A DNA stretch of 33,394 nucleotides from an uncultured Muribaculaceae bacterium. GTDB lineage: Bacteria > Bacteroidota > Bacteroidia > Bacteroidales > Muribaculaceae. The stretch lies in assembly GCA_910578035.1 (NCBI GenBank), contig CAJTOB010000034.1, positions 1 to 33,394 of the forward strand, given 5' to 3'. The notes below the pieces were generated by a model. That model had not been told where the DNA came from. It ran no database searches and saw nothing but the letters and a program-made list of their open reading frames with translations. Position numbers and translations under genes: made by a program. This document shows, piece after piece, positions 25,075 through 32,571 of the stretch. How positions within the stretch are numbered: position 1 is the stretch's first letter; the number at the start of each line of letters is the position of its first letter.

Positions 25075-25105
25075 CAAAGGTAAGAATTATTTAGACAATC
25101 CCAAC
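25075..25105 (-). promoter_or_regulatory. Promoter of korAB
   Basis: On the minus strand GTTG (25105-25102, one mismatch to TTTG), a 19-base spacer and TACCTTTG (25082-25075, perfect TAnnTTTG followed by C). The predicted leader is roughly 90 bases. This is the better of the two candidates in the 336-base divergent spacer 24981-25316. Confidence 0.6.
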
Positions 25106-25226
25106 CTTTTGCCGAAAAATTATCCGCCCGACTTTTTATATCCTCATGCCAAAGCAAGCCCCGCCGTTGCCGGAGAATACGTGATTAAGTCTTTAATGTT
25201 AAAATAGTTTAAAGGATGTATTGAAG

Positions 25227-25258
25227 TTTGTATTTTACGATTATTATCTCTATTATTG
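25227..25258 (+). promoter_or_regulatory. Promoter of the protease-serpin pair
   Basis: TTTG (25227-25230), 20 bases, then TATTATTG (25251-25258), one mismatch to TAnnTTTG, with consensus spacing. The leader would be about 50 bases to the ATG at 25317. The rest of the 24981-25316 spacer holds nothing else I can support. Confidence 0.5.
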
Positions 25259-25316
25259 CACACTAAAGTTTGTCTATTCCCAAAACAATCAAGTATAAAC
25301 CAATTTTTTGAACCTT

Positions 25317-26645
25317 ATGAAAAACTATTCTCTAAAAATTAAAATGGCCTTTTCCGTCGCCAGCCTCGCATTTTTGCTTTTTTTAGGAGCTTGCTCCAGC
25401 GACGAGCCAATGTTGACCCAGTCAGAGGCATTGCCAGCTGTAAAATCATCGATTAGAAGTGTTGAAGATGCTTGTGATATCGCTATCGCATTTCTGAGTG
25501 CTGATACTGAGACACCTCAGTCAAGGTCTATTGCAGATATTGAGAATGTCAAAGTCGGATATAGTAATAATAGCCGGAACTCTGCGGATACATTGTTCTA
25601 TTCGGTCAATCTGTCGAATGCCGGAGGATTTGTCCTTGTTTCTGCTCCAAAATCGGCGGAGCCGGTGCTTGCATATGTAGAAGCGGGCTCTTATGACCCT
25701 GCTGAAACTTCGGATAATCCGGGCTTCAATCTGTTTATTGAAAAATCGAAGGAGTACATTAATTATGCTTCTGCTTTTGGAATCACTTTGCCTGGAGATG
25801 GAGATATTGAGCCAATAATGAAACCATATACTATTGTGAGAAGCGCAGACCCTAAATTGCGGGTTAAGTGGGGTCAGTCCTATCCCGAGGGTTTGTATTG
25901 TCCTAATGGTTTGTCTGGTTGTGTACAGACTGCGATGGCTCAGATATTTTCTTATTTCGAAGAACCTAAAAGTATCGAATTGACTTATCCTGGTCATGAT
26001 ATAGGACGTGTGGAATTGAATTGGTCTGAGATTAAGAAGCATCTTACGTCATGTAACAATGATTTTTTCTCGCTTAGAGAACATTTGGAAAGTTGTGAAG
26101 CTACAGACGAAAGTCATAAGGCGCTCGCCTATCTTTGTAGAGAATTAGGATATAGAAATAATGCGCAATATTTAACGTGGGAAAAAGATGGTGTTTTAGG
26201 CACTTCTGCTTATAGTGAAACTGCAAATTCTCTATATAAGAAACTGTTGCCTTCAAGAAGCGTTACTGCTTTCAGCTCATTCGGAAGTTCTTGTTTCGAT
26301 AATTTGATTCTAACGATGAAGTCGAACAAAGCAGTAGCTCATTTCAGAGGAAGTGATATTTCTGGAGACGGTGGGCATGCATGGGTCTGTGAGGGTGGAC
26401 GTCATTACGAGTACCATACACAGGCGATTTTGCTCAATGGCAAGGAAGATGTCAGGAATACCTATTATTTCTATTTCAACTGGGGTTGGGATGGTGATTA
26501 CAATGGATATTTTTTAGGAGGAGTCTACGATAAGTCTCAAGGTATCCAGGAAAGTGAAATTCCGGATCCTAAAAATCCACTCTATCCGCGCTCAAGGAGT
26601 CGAAGCGACTATTCAAAAGATGTGTATTATTATATGATTTATTGA
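25317..26645 (+). CDS. C10 family (streptopain-type) cysteine protease, lipoprotein
   Basis: A 442-residue papain-fold protease. A signal peptide ends in the lipobox FLGAC (Cys26), followed by SSDEP, which resembles the Bacteroidota surface-export signal. Residues about 45-155 are a Spi-type propeptide (VLVSAPKSAEPVLAYVE) that should block the active site until removed. The catalytic Cys202 is in SGCVQTAMAQIFSYF, and His354 in GDGGHAWVCEGG. FNWGWDGDYNGYF near the end matches the C10 NWGWxG block. I use the ATG at 25317; a TTG at 25308 in frame is less likely. The gene is clearly AT-richer than its neighbours (one 60-base stretch at 26161 is about 37% GC, against about 62% in korA), suggesting acquisition. 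It is followed after 3 bases by a serpin gene. Confidence 0.93.
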   Translation: MKNYSLKIKMAFSVASLAFLLFLGACSSDEPMLTQSEALPAVKSSIRSVEDACDIAIAFLSADTETPQSRSIADIENVKVGYSNNSRNSADTLFYSVNLSNAGGFVLVSAPKSAEPVLAYVEAGSYDPAETSDNPGFNLFIEKSKEYINYASAFGITLPGDGDIEPIMKPYTIVRSADPKLRVKWGQSYPEGLYCPNGLSGCVQTAMAQIFSYFEEPKSIELTYPGHDIGRVELNWSEIKKHLTSCNNDFFSLREHLESCEATDESHKALAYLCRELGYRNNAQYLTWEKDGVLGTSAYSETANSLYKKLLPSRSVTAFSSFGSSCFDNLILTMKSNKAVAHFRGSDISGDGGHAWVCEGGRHYEYHTQAILLNGKEDVRNTYYFYFNWGWDGDYNGYFLGGVYDKSQGIQESEIPDPKNPLYPRSRSRSDYSKDVYYYMIY

Positions 26646-26648
26646 GAT

Positions 26649-27863
26649 ATGAGAAACTTGGTTATTTTCACAACCATTGCGATAGCTTTTGTTGTGACCG
26701 CTTGCTCCAGCGACGAGCCTGCGACCGGCGGCAGTACAACTGTTGCTGCTCCTACGATTGAACTGACTGCACCGGCCAGTAGGGCTGCAGCTGCGGTTCA
26801 GGATTTCAATATCGATTTCTTCCGCAATGTGGCTCTTTACGACGATTACAAGGGCAAGAATGTGGCATGCTCGCCCATGAGCGCCACAATGCTGCTGTCG
26901 TTGCTTTCGAATGCAGCCTCCGACGAGACCGCCGCCGAGATTGCTGCAGTGCTCGGCTACTCCGACAGAAATGACCTCAACGAACTTTATGCAACTCTTG
27001 CGACGAAACTTCCCTCGCTCGACTCAAAGGCTACGCTTTCATTTGCAAACTCGGTGTGGTATCATAAGGAATATACTCTTACGGATAATTTCAGCAGTAT
27101 TGCCAAAGAATACTACAAGGCCGATATTTTCAAGCGTGATCTGTCTGGAAAGACAATAGGTGTAACTGATGAGATCAATTCGTGGGTAAACGATAATACC
27201 AATGGTCTGATTAAGGAGGTCGAAGTTCGATTACCTACACTTAGCACTCTTATCAATGCCGCGTATTTTAAGGCTGATTGGAAAGATAAATTCAAACCCG
27301 AAAATACGGATAAAGCGACATTCAAAGGAGTTGCCGGCGACTCTCAGATAGATATGATGCATCGGACAGGCAGTTACCTCTATGAACGTACCGAAGCCTA
27401 CGAGGCCATAGAAATGCCATTTGGAGCGGGCGCTTTTACGGCCGCATTCATTATGCCTTCAGGCGATCTGGAAGCATTTATTGACTCCGACGCTTTAAGC
27501 GGATTATGGTCAAATAAACCGAATGCCTGCAATATAGACCTATCCTTACCTAAGTTCAAGATTGCAGAAGACGAAGAGATTAATCTTACAAATATTCTTC
27601 GTGATATGGGCGTGAAGAGCCTTGTAAATCCCGGTATGATGAAGCTTTTCAATGAATCGCCGGATGCTGATTTTTTCAGTGTAAACCAGAAAACATCGGT
27701 TGAGTTTAGTGAGCAGGGGGCCGAAGCCGCTTCTGTTACATGGACTAATTCGGAAATAAGCAACGGTTATATACCTGTTTCTTTCGACCGGCCGTTCGTT
27801 TTCATGATAACTGAAAAGAGTACGAAGACTATTCTTTTTGCCGGTAAAATCATGTCGCTCTGA
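26649..27863 (+). CDS. Serpin (serine/cysteine protease inhibitor), lipoprotein
   Basis: A 404-residue complete serpin. The signal peptide ends in the lipobox VVTAC (Cys19) followed by SSDEP, the same module as in the upstream protease. Core serpin segments are present in order: NVACSPMSATMLLSLLSNAA, LSFANSVWYHKEY, INAAYFKADWKDKF, YEAIEMPFGAGAFTAAFIMP, and DRPFVFMITEKSTKTILFAGK. The reactive-centre loop starts at the hinge EQGAEAASVT (Gly357) and has the same spacing to the FDRPF block as alpha-1-antitrypsin, which puts the scissile bond at Ser371-Asn372. The hinge is rich in small residues, so the protein should be inhibitory rather than a storage-type serpin. It is 3 bases after the C10 protease, so the two are co-expressed. 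The target may be the partner protease, host proteases or rivals' proteases. Confidence 0.95.
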   Translation: MRNLVIFTTIAIAFVVTACSSDEPATGGSTTVAAPTIELTAPASRAAAAVQDFNIDFFRNVALYDDYKGKNVACSPMSATMLLSLLSNAASDETAAEIAAVLGYSDRNDLNELYATLATKLPSLDSKATLSFANSVWYHKEYTLTDNFSSIAKEYYKADIFKRDLSGKTIGVTDEINSWVNDNTNGLIKEVEVRLPTLSTLINAAYFKADWKDKFKPENTDKATFKGVAGDSQIDMMHRTGSYLYERTEAYEAIEMPFGAGAFTAAFIMPSGDLEAFIDSDALSGLWSNKPNACNIDLSLPKFKIAEDEEINLTNILRDMGVKSLVNPGMMKLFNESPDADFFSVNQKTSVEFSEQGAEAASVTWTNSEISNGYIPVSFDRPFVFMITEKSTKTILFAGKIMSL

Positions 27864-27886
27864 TTGTGCCGACTGAATGATATAAG

Positions 27887-27920
27887 CAGAGGCAGGCGTT
27901 CATTCCGACGCCTGCCTCTG
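27887..27920 (+). terminator. Terminator after the serpin (convergent spacer)
   Basis: A perfect 13-base inverted repeat, CAGAGGCAGGCGT (27887-27899) and ACGCCTGCCTCTG (27908-27920), with an 8-base loop, then TTATGTTT on the plus strand. It lies between the convergent serpin and rhamnosidase genes and may stop both transcripts. Confidence 0.75.
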
Positions 27921-27980
27921 TTATGTTTGGAAAATATGGAATGTTCTAATCTTATGAAATACCCATATCCTGATGCTGTA

Positions 27981-30710
27981 TTATTTGGTGGTGAGGGTGT
28001 AGGTGCCGGAGCCGATGGTGGTGTGGGTGTTGCCGTCGGTTTGGGTGGTGGAAATGAGGCCTGTTGTGTCGCCGCTGAGGGTGGCGCCGAGGGCTGTGGG
28101 GAGTACGATTTCGGCTGTGGTGTTGGCCGGAACGGTTACTGTCCATTCGAAATCGTCGCCGTTTTTGCTCCACTGGCTGGCTACGAGGCCGTAGGGGGTG
28201 CGGTGCGAGGCTTTTACGCCGCTGAGTCCGGCGGGGAATACGGGCTTCATGAGTATTTTCTTGAATCCGACGGCGTCGGGGTGGTTTTTGATGCCGGCGA
28301 GGTCTTCGTACATCCATATGAGGACGTCGCCGAGGAGCATCACGTGGTTGCGCGAGTTCATAGCGGGGTCGGCGGTGTCGCCGTTCCATAGTTCCCAGAT
28401 TGTGGTTGCTCCGCGGCGTATCATGTAGCCCCATGAGGGATATGTGTCGTTCGAGGCGATGCGGAATGCGAGGTCGGCGTTGCCGTGGTCGGTGAGGCCT
28501 CGCATGAGGTGCTGTATGCCGAGGACGCCAACGCTCACATGGCCGTCGCATTCCTCGATGGTGCGTTTGACGGCGTTGTCGCACACGGCCTGTTCGTCGC
28601 CCTGGGGCACGAGGCCGAGTTGCAGCGACAGCAGATTGGCGGTGACGGTGTTGTTGGCATAGCTGTGGGTGTCGGCGTTATAGAACCGGGCGTTATAGGC
28701 CTCTTTTACCTTATCGGCGATGTCGGCATAGCGGGCCTTGTCGTCGGGGAGGCCGTTGATTTCGGCAAATTGCTGCATCAGGCCGAGAATGCTGTAGAAA
28801 ACCGATGTTGAAAGCAGCTGTCCGTCGGTGCGTCGGGCGGGGTCGTTGGAGTGTATCAGCTCGAGCGATTCGGGGGGAAGGCACCAGTCGCCATATGTGT
28901 CGGTCGTGATGATGTAGTCGGTCATATGGTCGGCCATCATGTGCTCTACCCATTTTTTCATGCTCGGGTAGCGGGCTTTGATGGAATAGTCGTCGCCGAA
29001 GTTTCGCCGGAGCATGTCGGCGACATAGAAGTATGCCGCGGGCCATGTCACGTCGTCCTGGTGGAGGGTCCAGTAGCGTGGCGAAACGTCGGAAATGCTG
29101 CCGTTGTCGCTCATTGATTCCTCGATGTCGGCCAGCCACTTGCGGTAGAGGAGGGCGTTGTCGAAGAGGAAGCTTTCGCCGTAAGCGCCGGTTGTCCGGT
29201 CGCCGAGCCAGCCGTGGCGCTCGTCGCGCTGGGGGCAGTCGGTCGGCATGCCGCGGTAGTTGCCGCGGATTCCATGGTAGGCGTTGCGGTGGAGGGCGTT
29301 GAGGATTTCATCTGAGCTTTCGAAAGAGCCTGTCGAGGCCATGTTGTCGTATATCACCAGGCCTTCGATGTCGTCGATGGCGGGCTCGGCCTCGACGCCG
29401 TCGATTTCCATGAAGCGGTAGCCGTGGTAGACGAATTCGGGCTGCCATTCGAACGTGCCGTCGGCCGCAGGGATATATGTGTCTTCGGCAAGTGCCGAGC
29501 GGAGATTTTCGACGTATAGCTGTGTATCGTCATCGTTCTTAAGGACTTCGGCGAAGCGCATCTTCACGGGTTGCCCTTTGGCGCCTGCGAGGCGCACGCG
29601 CTGGAAGCCGACCATGTTCTGGCCCATATCGACGATATACCGCTTGTCGCCGACCTTGCGCACCGACTGCGGCCGGATTTTATCCATGATTTTAATCGAG
29701 GGCGACATCTGCGCCTTGAGCGTGCCTGCGGGCGCCTCCATTGCGGCGGCCGGCTGCCATGCAGAGTCGTCGTAGCCGGCTGTGGTCCAGTCGCCGAGTG
29801 CCATGGCGGCGTCGAAGACTTCGCCGTCGTATTCGTTGTTGGCCCGCACGGGTCCGTCGGCCGTGGCGCGCCATGTCGGGTCGGAGACGATGGTCTCGGT
29901 GCTTCCGTCGGGATATTCAAGCTCGAGCTCGGCGATGAGTCGGGGCAGACCCCAGGCGAGCATGCCGTGCTGTCGCATGGGGAAGTAGCGGCCGTTGCCG
30001 AGGGCTACGCCTATGGCGTTGTCGCCCTTTGAGAGCATGGAGGTGACATCGTAGGTGAGATAAGGCACAGAGGCGTCGTAGAGGGTCGGCAGGGGGCCGA
30101 ACACATCGTCGCCCACGCGCGAGCCGTTGAGGTAGCAGTATGACGAGCCGATGCCCGACACGTTGAGCATGGCCTTGACCGGCTTGTGGGCCAGGGCGAA
30201 CTCCTTGCGCAGGTAGCGGGCCGGCAGGGTGGTGCGGTTGTCGGCTATGGCTATGTTTGTGGAGTCGTTGAGGCCTATCCACTGTGCGGTCCAGGGCTGC
30301 TGCGGGTCGCGGGCGGTGGTGAATCGGGCCGGGGCGCCGGAGTATTCTTTGCCGTCGGTGGTGCTGACGGTGACGCGCCACCAGTATGTGGTGTTGCCTT
30401 TCAGGGCCGGACCTGTATATTCGACCAGGTGCGAGCGGTCGGACTCAACCACGCCCGAATTCCACACATCGGCGTTGCCAAGGTTTTCGGGGGTTTCGGC
30501 AAGCTCAATCTGATATGATTTCTGCATTATTCCGCGGCCGTCGGCATTCAGAATCCATGAGAATCGCGGATTTTCCATGGCTATGCCTTCGGGTGCGGCC
30601 CGGAACTCTACGCTCGTTTCCAGAGCCTTGTTTTTGTCGGCACACGATGTCAGCGCGGGCATCAGTGCCAGAAATAACAATAGACAGTACTTAGATAAAA
30701 AGGTTTTCAT
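27981..30710 (-). CDS. GH78 alpha-L-rhamnosidase, lipoprotein
   Basis: A 909-residue exported enzyme that should release L-rhamnose from plant glycosides, pectin or bacterial glycans. The signal peptide ends in PALTSC (Cys23), a lipobox. A fibronectin-like N-terminal domain (about 30-135; FRAAPEGIAMENPRFSWIL) precedes the rhamnosidase beta domains (about 165-460; LRKEFALAHKPVKAMLNVSG) and the (alpha/alpha)6 barrel. The barrel holds MPTDCPQRDERHGWLGD (Asp491, Glu497), the conserved acidic cluster of GH78, and later ATTIWELWNGD with the second conserved Glu. The C-terminal beta-sandwich ends the protein. The length is usual. It stands alone between the protease-serpin pair (convergent) and the FKBP genes, without its own SusCD pair, so it may serve a locus elsewhere. 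Confidence 0.95.
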   Translation of the reverse strand: MKTFLSKYCLLLFLALMPALTSCADKNKALETSVEFRAAPEGIAMENPRFSWILNADGRGIMQKSYQIELAETPENLGNADVWNSGVVESDRSHLVEYTGPALKGNTTYWWRVTVSTTDGKEYSGAPARFTTARDPQQPWTAQWIGLNDSTNIAIADNRTTLPARYLRKEFALAHKPVKAMLNVSGIGSSYCYLNGSRVGDDVFGPLPTLYDASVPYLTYDVTSMLSKGDNAIGVALGNGRYFPMRQHGMLAWGLPRLIAELELEYPDGSTETIVSDPTWRATADGPVRANNEYDGEVFDAAMALGDWTTAGYDDSAWQPAAAMEAPAGTLKAQMSPSIKIMDKIRPQSVRKVGDKRYIVDMGQNMVGFQRVRLAGAKGQPVKMRFAEVLKNDDDTQLYVENLRSALAEDTYIPAADGTFEWQPEFVYHGYRFMEIDGVEAEPAIDDIEGLVIYDNMASTGSFESSDEILNALHRNAYHGIRGNYRGMPTDCPQRDERHGWLGDRTTGAYGESFLFDNALLYRKWLADIEESMSDNGSISDVSPRYWTLHQDDVTWPAAYFYVADMLRRNFGDDYSIKARYPSMKKWVEHMMADHMTDYIITTDTYGDWCLPPESLELIHSNDPARRTDGQLLSTSVFYSILGLMQQFAEINGLPDDKARYADIADKVKEAYNARFYNADTHSYANNTVTANLLSLQLGLVPQGDEQAVCDNAVKRTIEECDGHVSVGVLGIQHLMRGLTDHGNADLAFRIASNDTYPSWGYMIRRGATTIWELWNGDTADPAMNSRNHVMLLGDVLIWMYEDLAGIKNHPDAVGFKKILMKPVFPAGLSGVKASHRTPYGLVASQWSKNGDDFEWTVTVPANTTAEIVLPTALGATLSGDTTGLISTTQTDGNTHTTIGSGTYTLTTK

Positions 30711-30798
30711 GTGATAAAATGGTTTTACGGCGTGAAGTTACATAAAAATGTGCTGTGTTTGTGTAGTCGTTTCTGCCAAAACCGTACATTATAGCATA

Positions 30799-30829
30799 AC
30801 GCCCGGGCGCTGCGAGGGCGTCCGGGCGT
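30799..30829 (-). terminator. Terminator after the FKBP genes
   Basis: Plus-strand ACGCCCGGGCGC (30799-30810) and GCGTCCGGGCGT (30818-30829) form a 12-base stem with one wobble pair and a 7-base loop. It lies 21 bases past the stop of the lipoprotein FKBP. On the minus strand TATGCTATAATG follows, without a long U-run. The rest of the 139-base spacer up to the rhamnosidase start shows no clear promoter match. Confidence 0.6.
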
Positions 30830-30849
30830 CGAAATCGTTGAGGAATTGA

Positions 30850-31725
30850 TTATTCGGGATCGATGTCGAGCACTTCGACGTCGAATACGAGCATTTCGTT
30901 GGGGCCGATGCCGGCAGCGGGCTGTCCGTTGGGGCCGTATGCGAGTTCGCCGGGGATATAGATTGTAGCCTTGCCGCCCTTGCCGAGAAGCATGATGCCT
31001 TCGCGGAAGCCGGGCACTACACCCTGGAGGTTGAATTTGGCGGGAGTGCGGCCGTCGGTAGTGTCGAATACTTCGCCGTTGAGGTGCTTGCCGGTGTAGT
31101 TTACTACTACGGTCGAGTTTTCTTTGGCTTTTTCGCCTTCGCCTTCGCTGTCAATCTTGTACGAGAGGCCCGAGGCAGCTGTCTGCACGCTGCTGTCCTT
31201 TGCCTTGAGGTCGGCAACATATGCTTCGCCGGCCTTCACGTTTTCTACTGCTTCGGGAGCTTCGGCTTTCTTCTTTGCGGCTTCGGCAGCGGCTTCCTCA
31301 CGGGCGCTGGCAATGAGGCGCTGCATGAGCTGGAGGGAGTTCTGGCCGTCCATAGAGTTGATGCTGTCGGCCAGGAATGCACGCTTGAAAGCGGCCATGG
31401 CCTTTGCGCGGTCGATGTGAGCGCCCTGCTCGTCGAGCTGGCTCATTTCGCCGAGCATCTGGAGGGCTACCTGCATGCCCATCTGAGTATTGCGGTCTTC
31501 GTCGGCGCCAAATACAATCTGCATGCCGCGGAGGAATTCTTTTTTCTGTGCGTCGGCATTTTCCTTATGCTGGAAGTCGGCGCCGAGGACAGTGCCGACG
31601 TAGTCGCCGTAGGCATTCGACAGAGAGTCGCTTGTGGGAGTCGAGCATGAGCTGTCGCCGCATTTGCCGCACGACACCGTGGCAAGAGCCATGAGGGCGC
31701 AAGCGCCCAGAATCAATTTTTTCAT
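30850..31725 (-). CDS. FKBP-type peptidyl-prolyl cis-trans isomerase, lipoprotein
   Basis: A 291-residue envelope protein of the FkpA/Mip type. The signal peptide ends in ATVSC (Cys19), a lipobox, and a Cys/Ser-rich linker follows. An N-terminal helical dimerisation domain (about 35-185, Ala/Lys/Glu-rich at its end) precedes the FKBP domain (about 200-290). Pocket residues match FKBP12: Tyr in VNYTGK, Phe-Asp in EVFDTTD, Phe in AKFNL, Val-Val in VVPGF (Phe in place of the usual Trp), Tyr in AYGPNG, Phe in VFDVEV. It should therefore be an active isomerase and foldase in the periplasm. It starts 24 bases after the next FKBP gene, so they share a transcript, and a hairpin terminator follows. 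Confidence 0.94.
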   Translation of the reverse strand: MKKLILGACALMALATVSCGKCGDSSCSTPTSDSLSNAYGDYVGTVLGADFQHKENADAQKKEFLRGMQIVFGADEDRNTQMGMQVALQMLGEMSQLDEQGAHIDRAKAMAAFKRAFLADSINSMDGQNSLQLMQRLIASAREEAAAEAAKKKAEAPEAVENVKAGEAYVADLKAKDSSVQTAASGLSYKIDSEGEGEKAKENSTVVVNYTGKHLNGEVFDTTDGRTPAKFNLQGVVPGFREGIMLLGKGGKATIYIPGELAYGPNGQPAAGIGPNEMLVFDVEVLDIDPE

Positions 31726-31749
31726 ATCTTTTTCGTTTATTGGATTATG

Positions 31750-32418
31750 CTAATCTTTGATATCGACCAGCTCTACGTCGAAGCGCAGAGGAGTGTCGGG
31801 CGGAATCACTCCGCCGGCGCCCTGCGAGCCGTAGGCAAGCTCGGCCGGTATGGTGAGTATGTAGTTGCCGCCGGCCTGCATCAGGCACAGGCCTTCGGTC
31901 ATGCCCTTGACGAGATTGGAGGCGCGGGTCTCCATCGGGTCTTGCTCAGGGGTGATTTCGTCGAACACGGTGCCGTCGGGGAGCACGCCGCGATAGCGCA
32001 TCACAACGGTCGATTCGGGCGTCGGGTGCGGGCCGTTGCCGGGCGTCATGGTCTCGAAAACGAGGCCCGACGGCTGCACTTTAGCCCCGGGGCGAGCCTT
32101 GGCTTCGGCCATGAACTTGTCGTTTACGGCCTTGCGGGCGTCGGCCACGGCCATCATCACGCTTTCGTAGGCGGCGGTGTGAGCCTCGCGGCTGTAGGGC
32201 GTGCCGAGGTCTTCCTTCACAAGGGCGAGGATTTCGGCGCTGTCGAGCGCGAGCCCCTGCGATGAGAGGTCGGCGAAAGCCTGCTGCATTGCGAGCTTGA
32301 AGTTCGACGCAATGAAAGAGGCAACCGCGCGCTGAGTCGAGTCGGCCGTCGCCGTCGCGGCCCCCGCAGGGAGGGCCGTGGCGGCAAGTGCCAGTATCGT
32401 TGCTGCTAAAAAACGCAT
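31750..32418 (-). CDS. FKBP-type peptidyl-prolyl isomerase family protein with degenerate active site, secreted
   Basis: A 222-residue periplasmic FKBP relative. A cleavable signal peptide ends near AGA-AT (about residue 20). A short helical N-terminal region (about 25-110) precedes the FKBP domain (about 120-221). Tyr (MRYRGV), Phe-Asp (TVFDEIT) and the AYGSQGAGGVIPP loop are kept, but the central strand and VIPGW block are replaced by SNLVKGMTEGL: the pocket Phe is lost and Met stands in place of the Trp. It may therefore bind substrates as a chaperone rather than isomerise prolines well. It is the middle one of three FKBP genes, separated from the first by a 153-base spacer holding a long 7-base array. 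Confidence 0.92.
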   Translation of the reverse strand: MRFLAATILALAATALPAGAATATADSTQRAVASFIASNFKLAMQQAFADLSSQGLALDSAEILALVKEDLGTPYSREAHTAAYESVMMAVADARKAVNDKFMAEAKARPGAKVQPSGLVFETMTPGNGPHPTPESTVVMRYRGVLPDGTVFDEITPEQDPMETRASNLVKGMTEGLCLMQAGGNYILTIPAELAYGSQGAGGVIPPDTPLRFDVELVDIKD

Positions 32419-32439
32419 CTTTTCGATAAGTAATAGAAG

Positions 32440-32551
32440 TTAGGAGTTAGGAGTTAGAAGTGATAAGTAAGAAGTAATAAGTAAGAAGGAATAAGGAATA
32501 AGTGATAAGGAACAACTCCTAACTCCTAACTCCTAACTTCTAATTTCTAAC
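32440..32551. repeat. 7-base periodic inverted array (TTAGGAG ... TCCTAAC)
   Basis: Sixteen heptamers in unbroken register: TTAGGAG twice, TTAGAAG, TGATAAG, TAAGAAG, TAATAAG, TAAGAAG, GAATAAG twice, TGATAAG, GAACAAC, TCCTAAC three times, TTCTAAT, TTCTAAC. The first and last units are inverted complements, so the ends can pair. Degenerate flanks extend it to about 32424-32566, from just before the second FKBP start to the stop codon of the third FKBP gene (32572). It is the reverse-complement relative of the array at 6055-6168. Confidence 0.88.
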
Positions 32552-32571
32552 TTTTTCTAACTTCCAAAAAA

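Noticed and set aside
25007..25207. Possible 66-residue small protein in the divergent spacer
   Set aside because: It overlaps the korA promoter, has no clear start signal, and shows no protein-like pattern.
25308..25316. TTG start for the C10 protease
   Set aside because: The ATG at 25317 starts a standard lipoprotein signal peptide; the TTG adds only three residues.
30730..30798. Promoter for the rhamnosidase in the spacer before it
   Set aside because: No TAnnTTTG match with a TTTG at proper spacing could be found on the minus strand.
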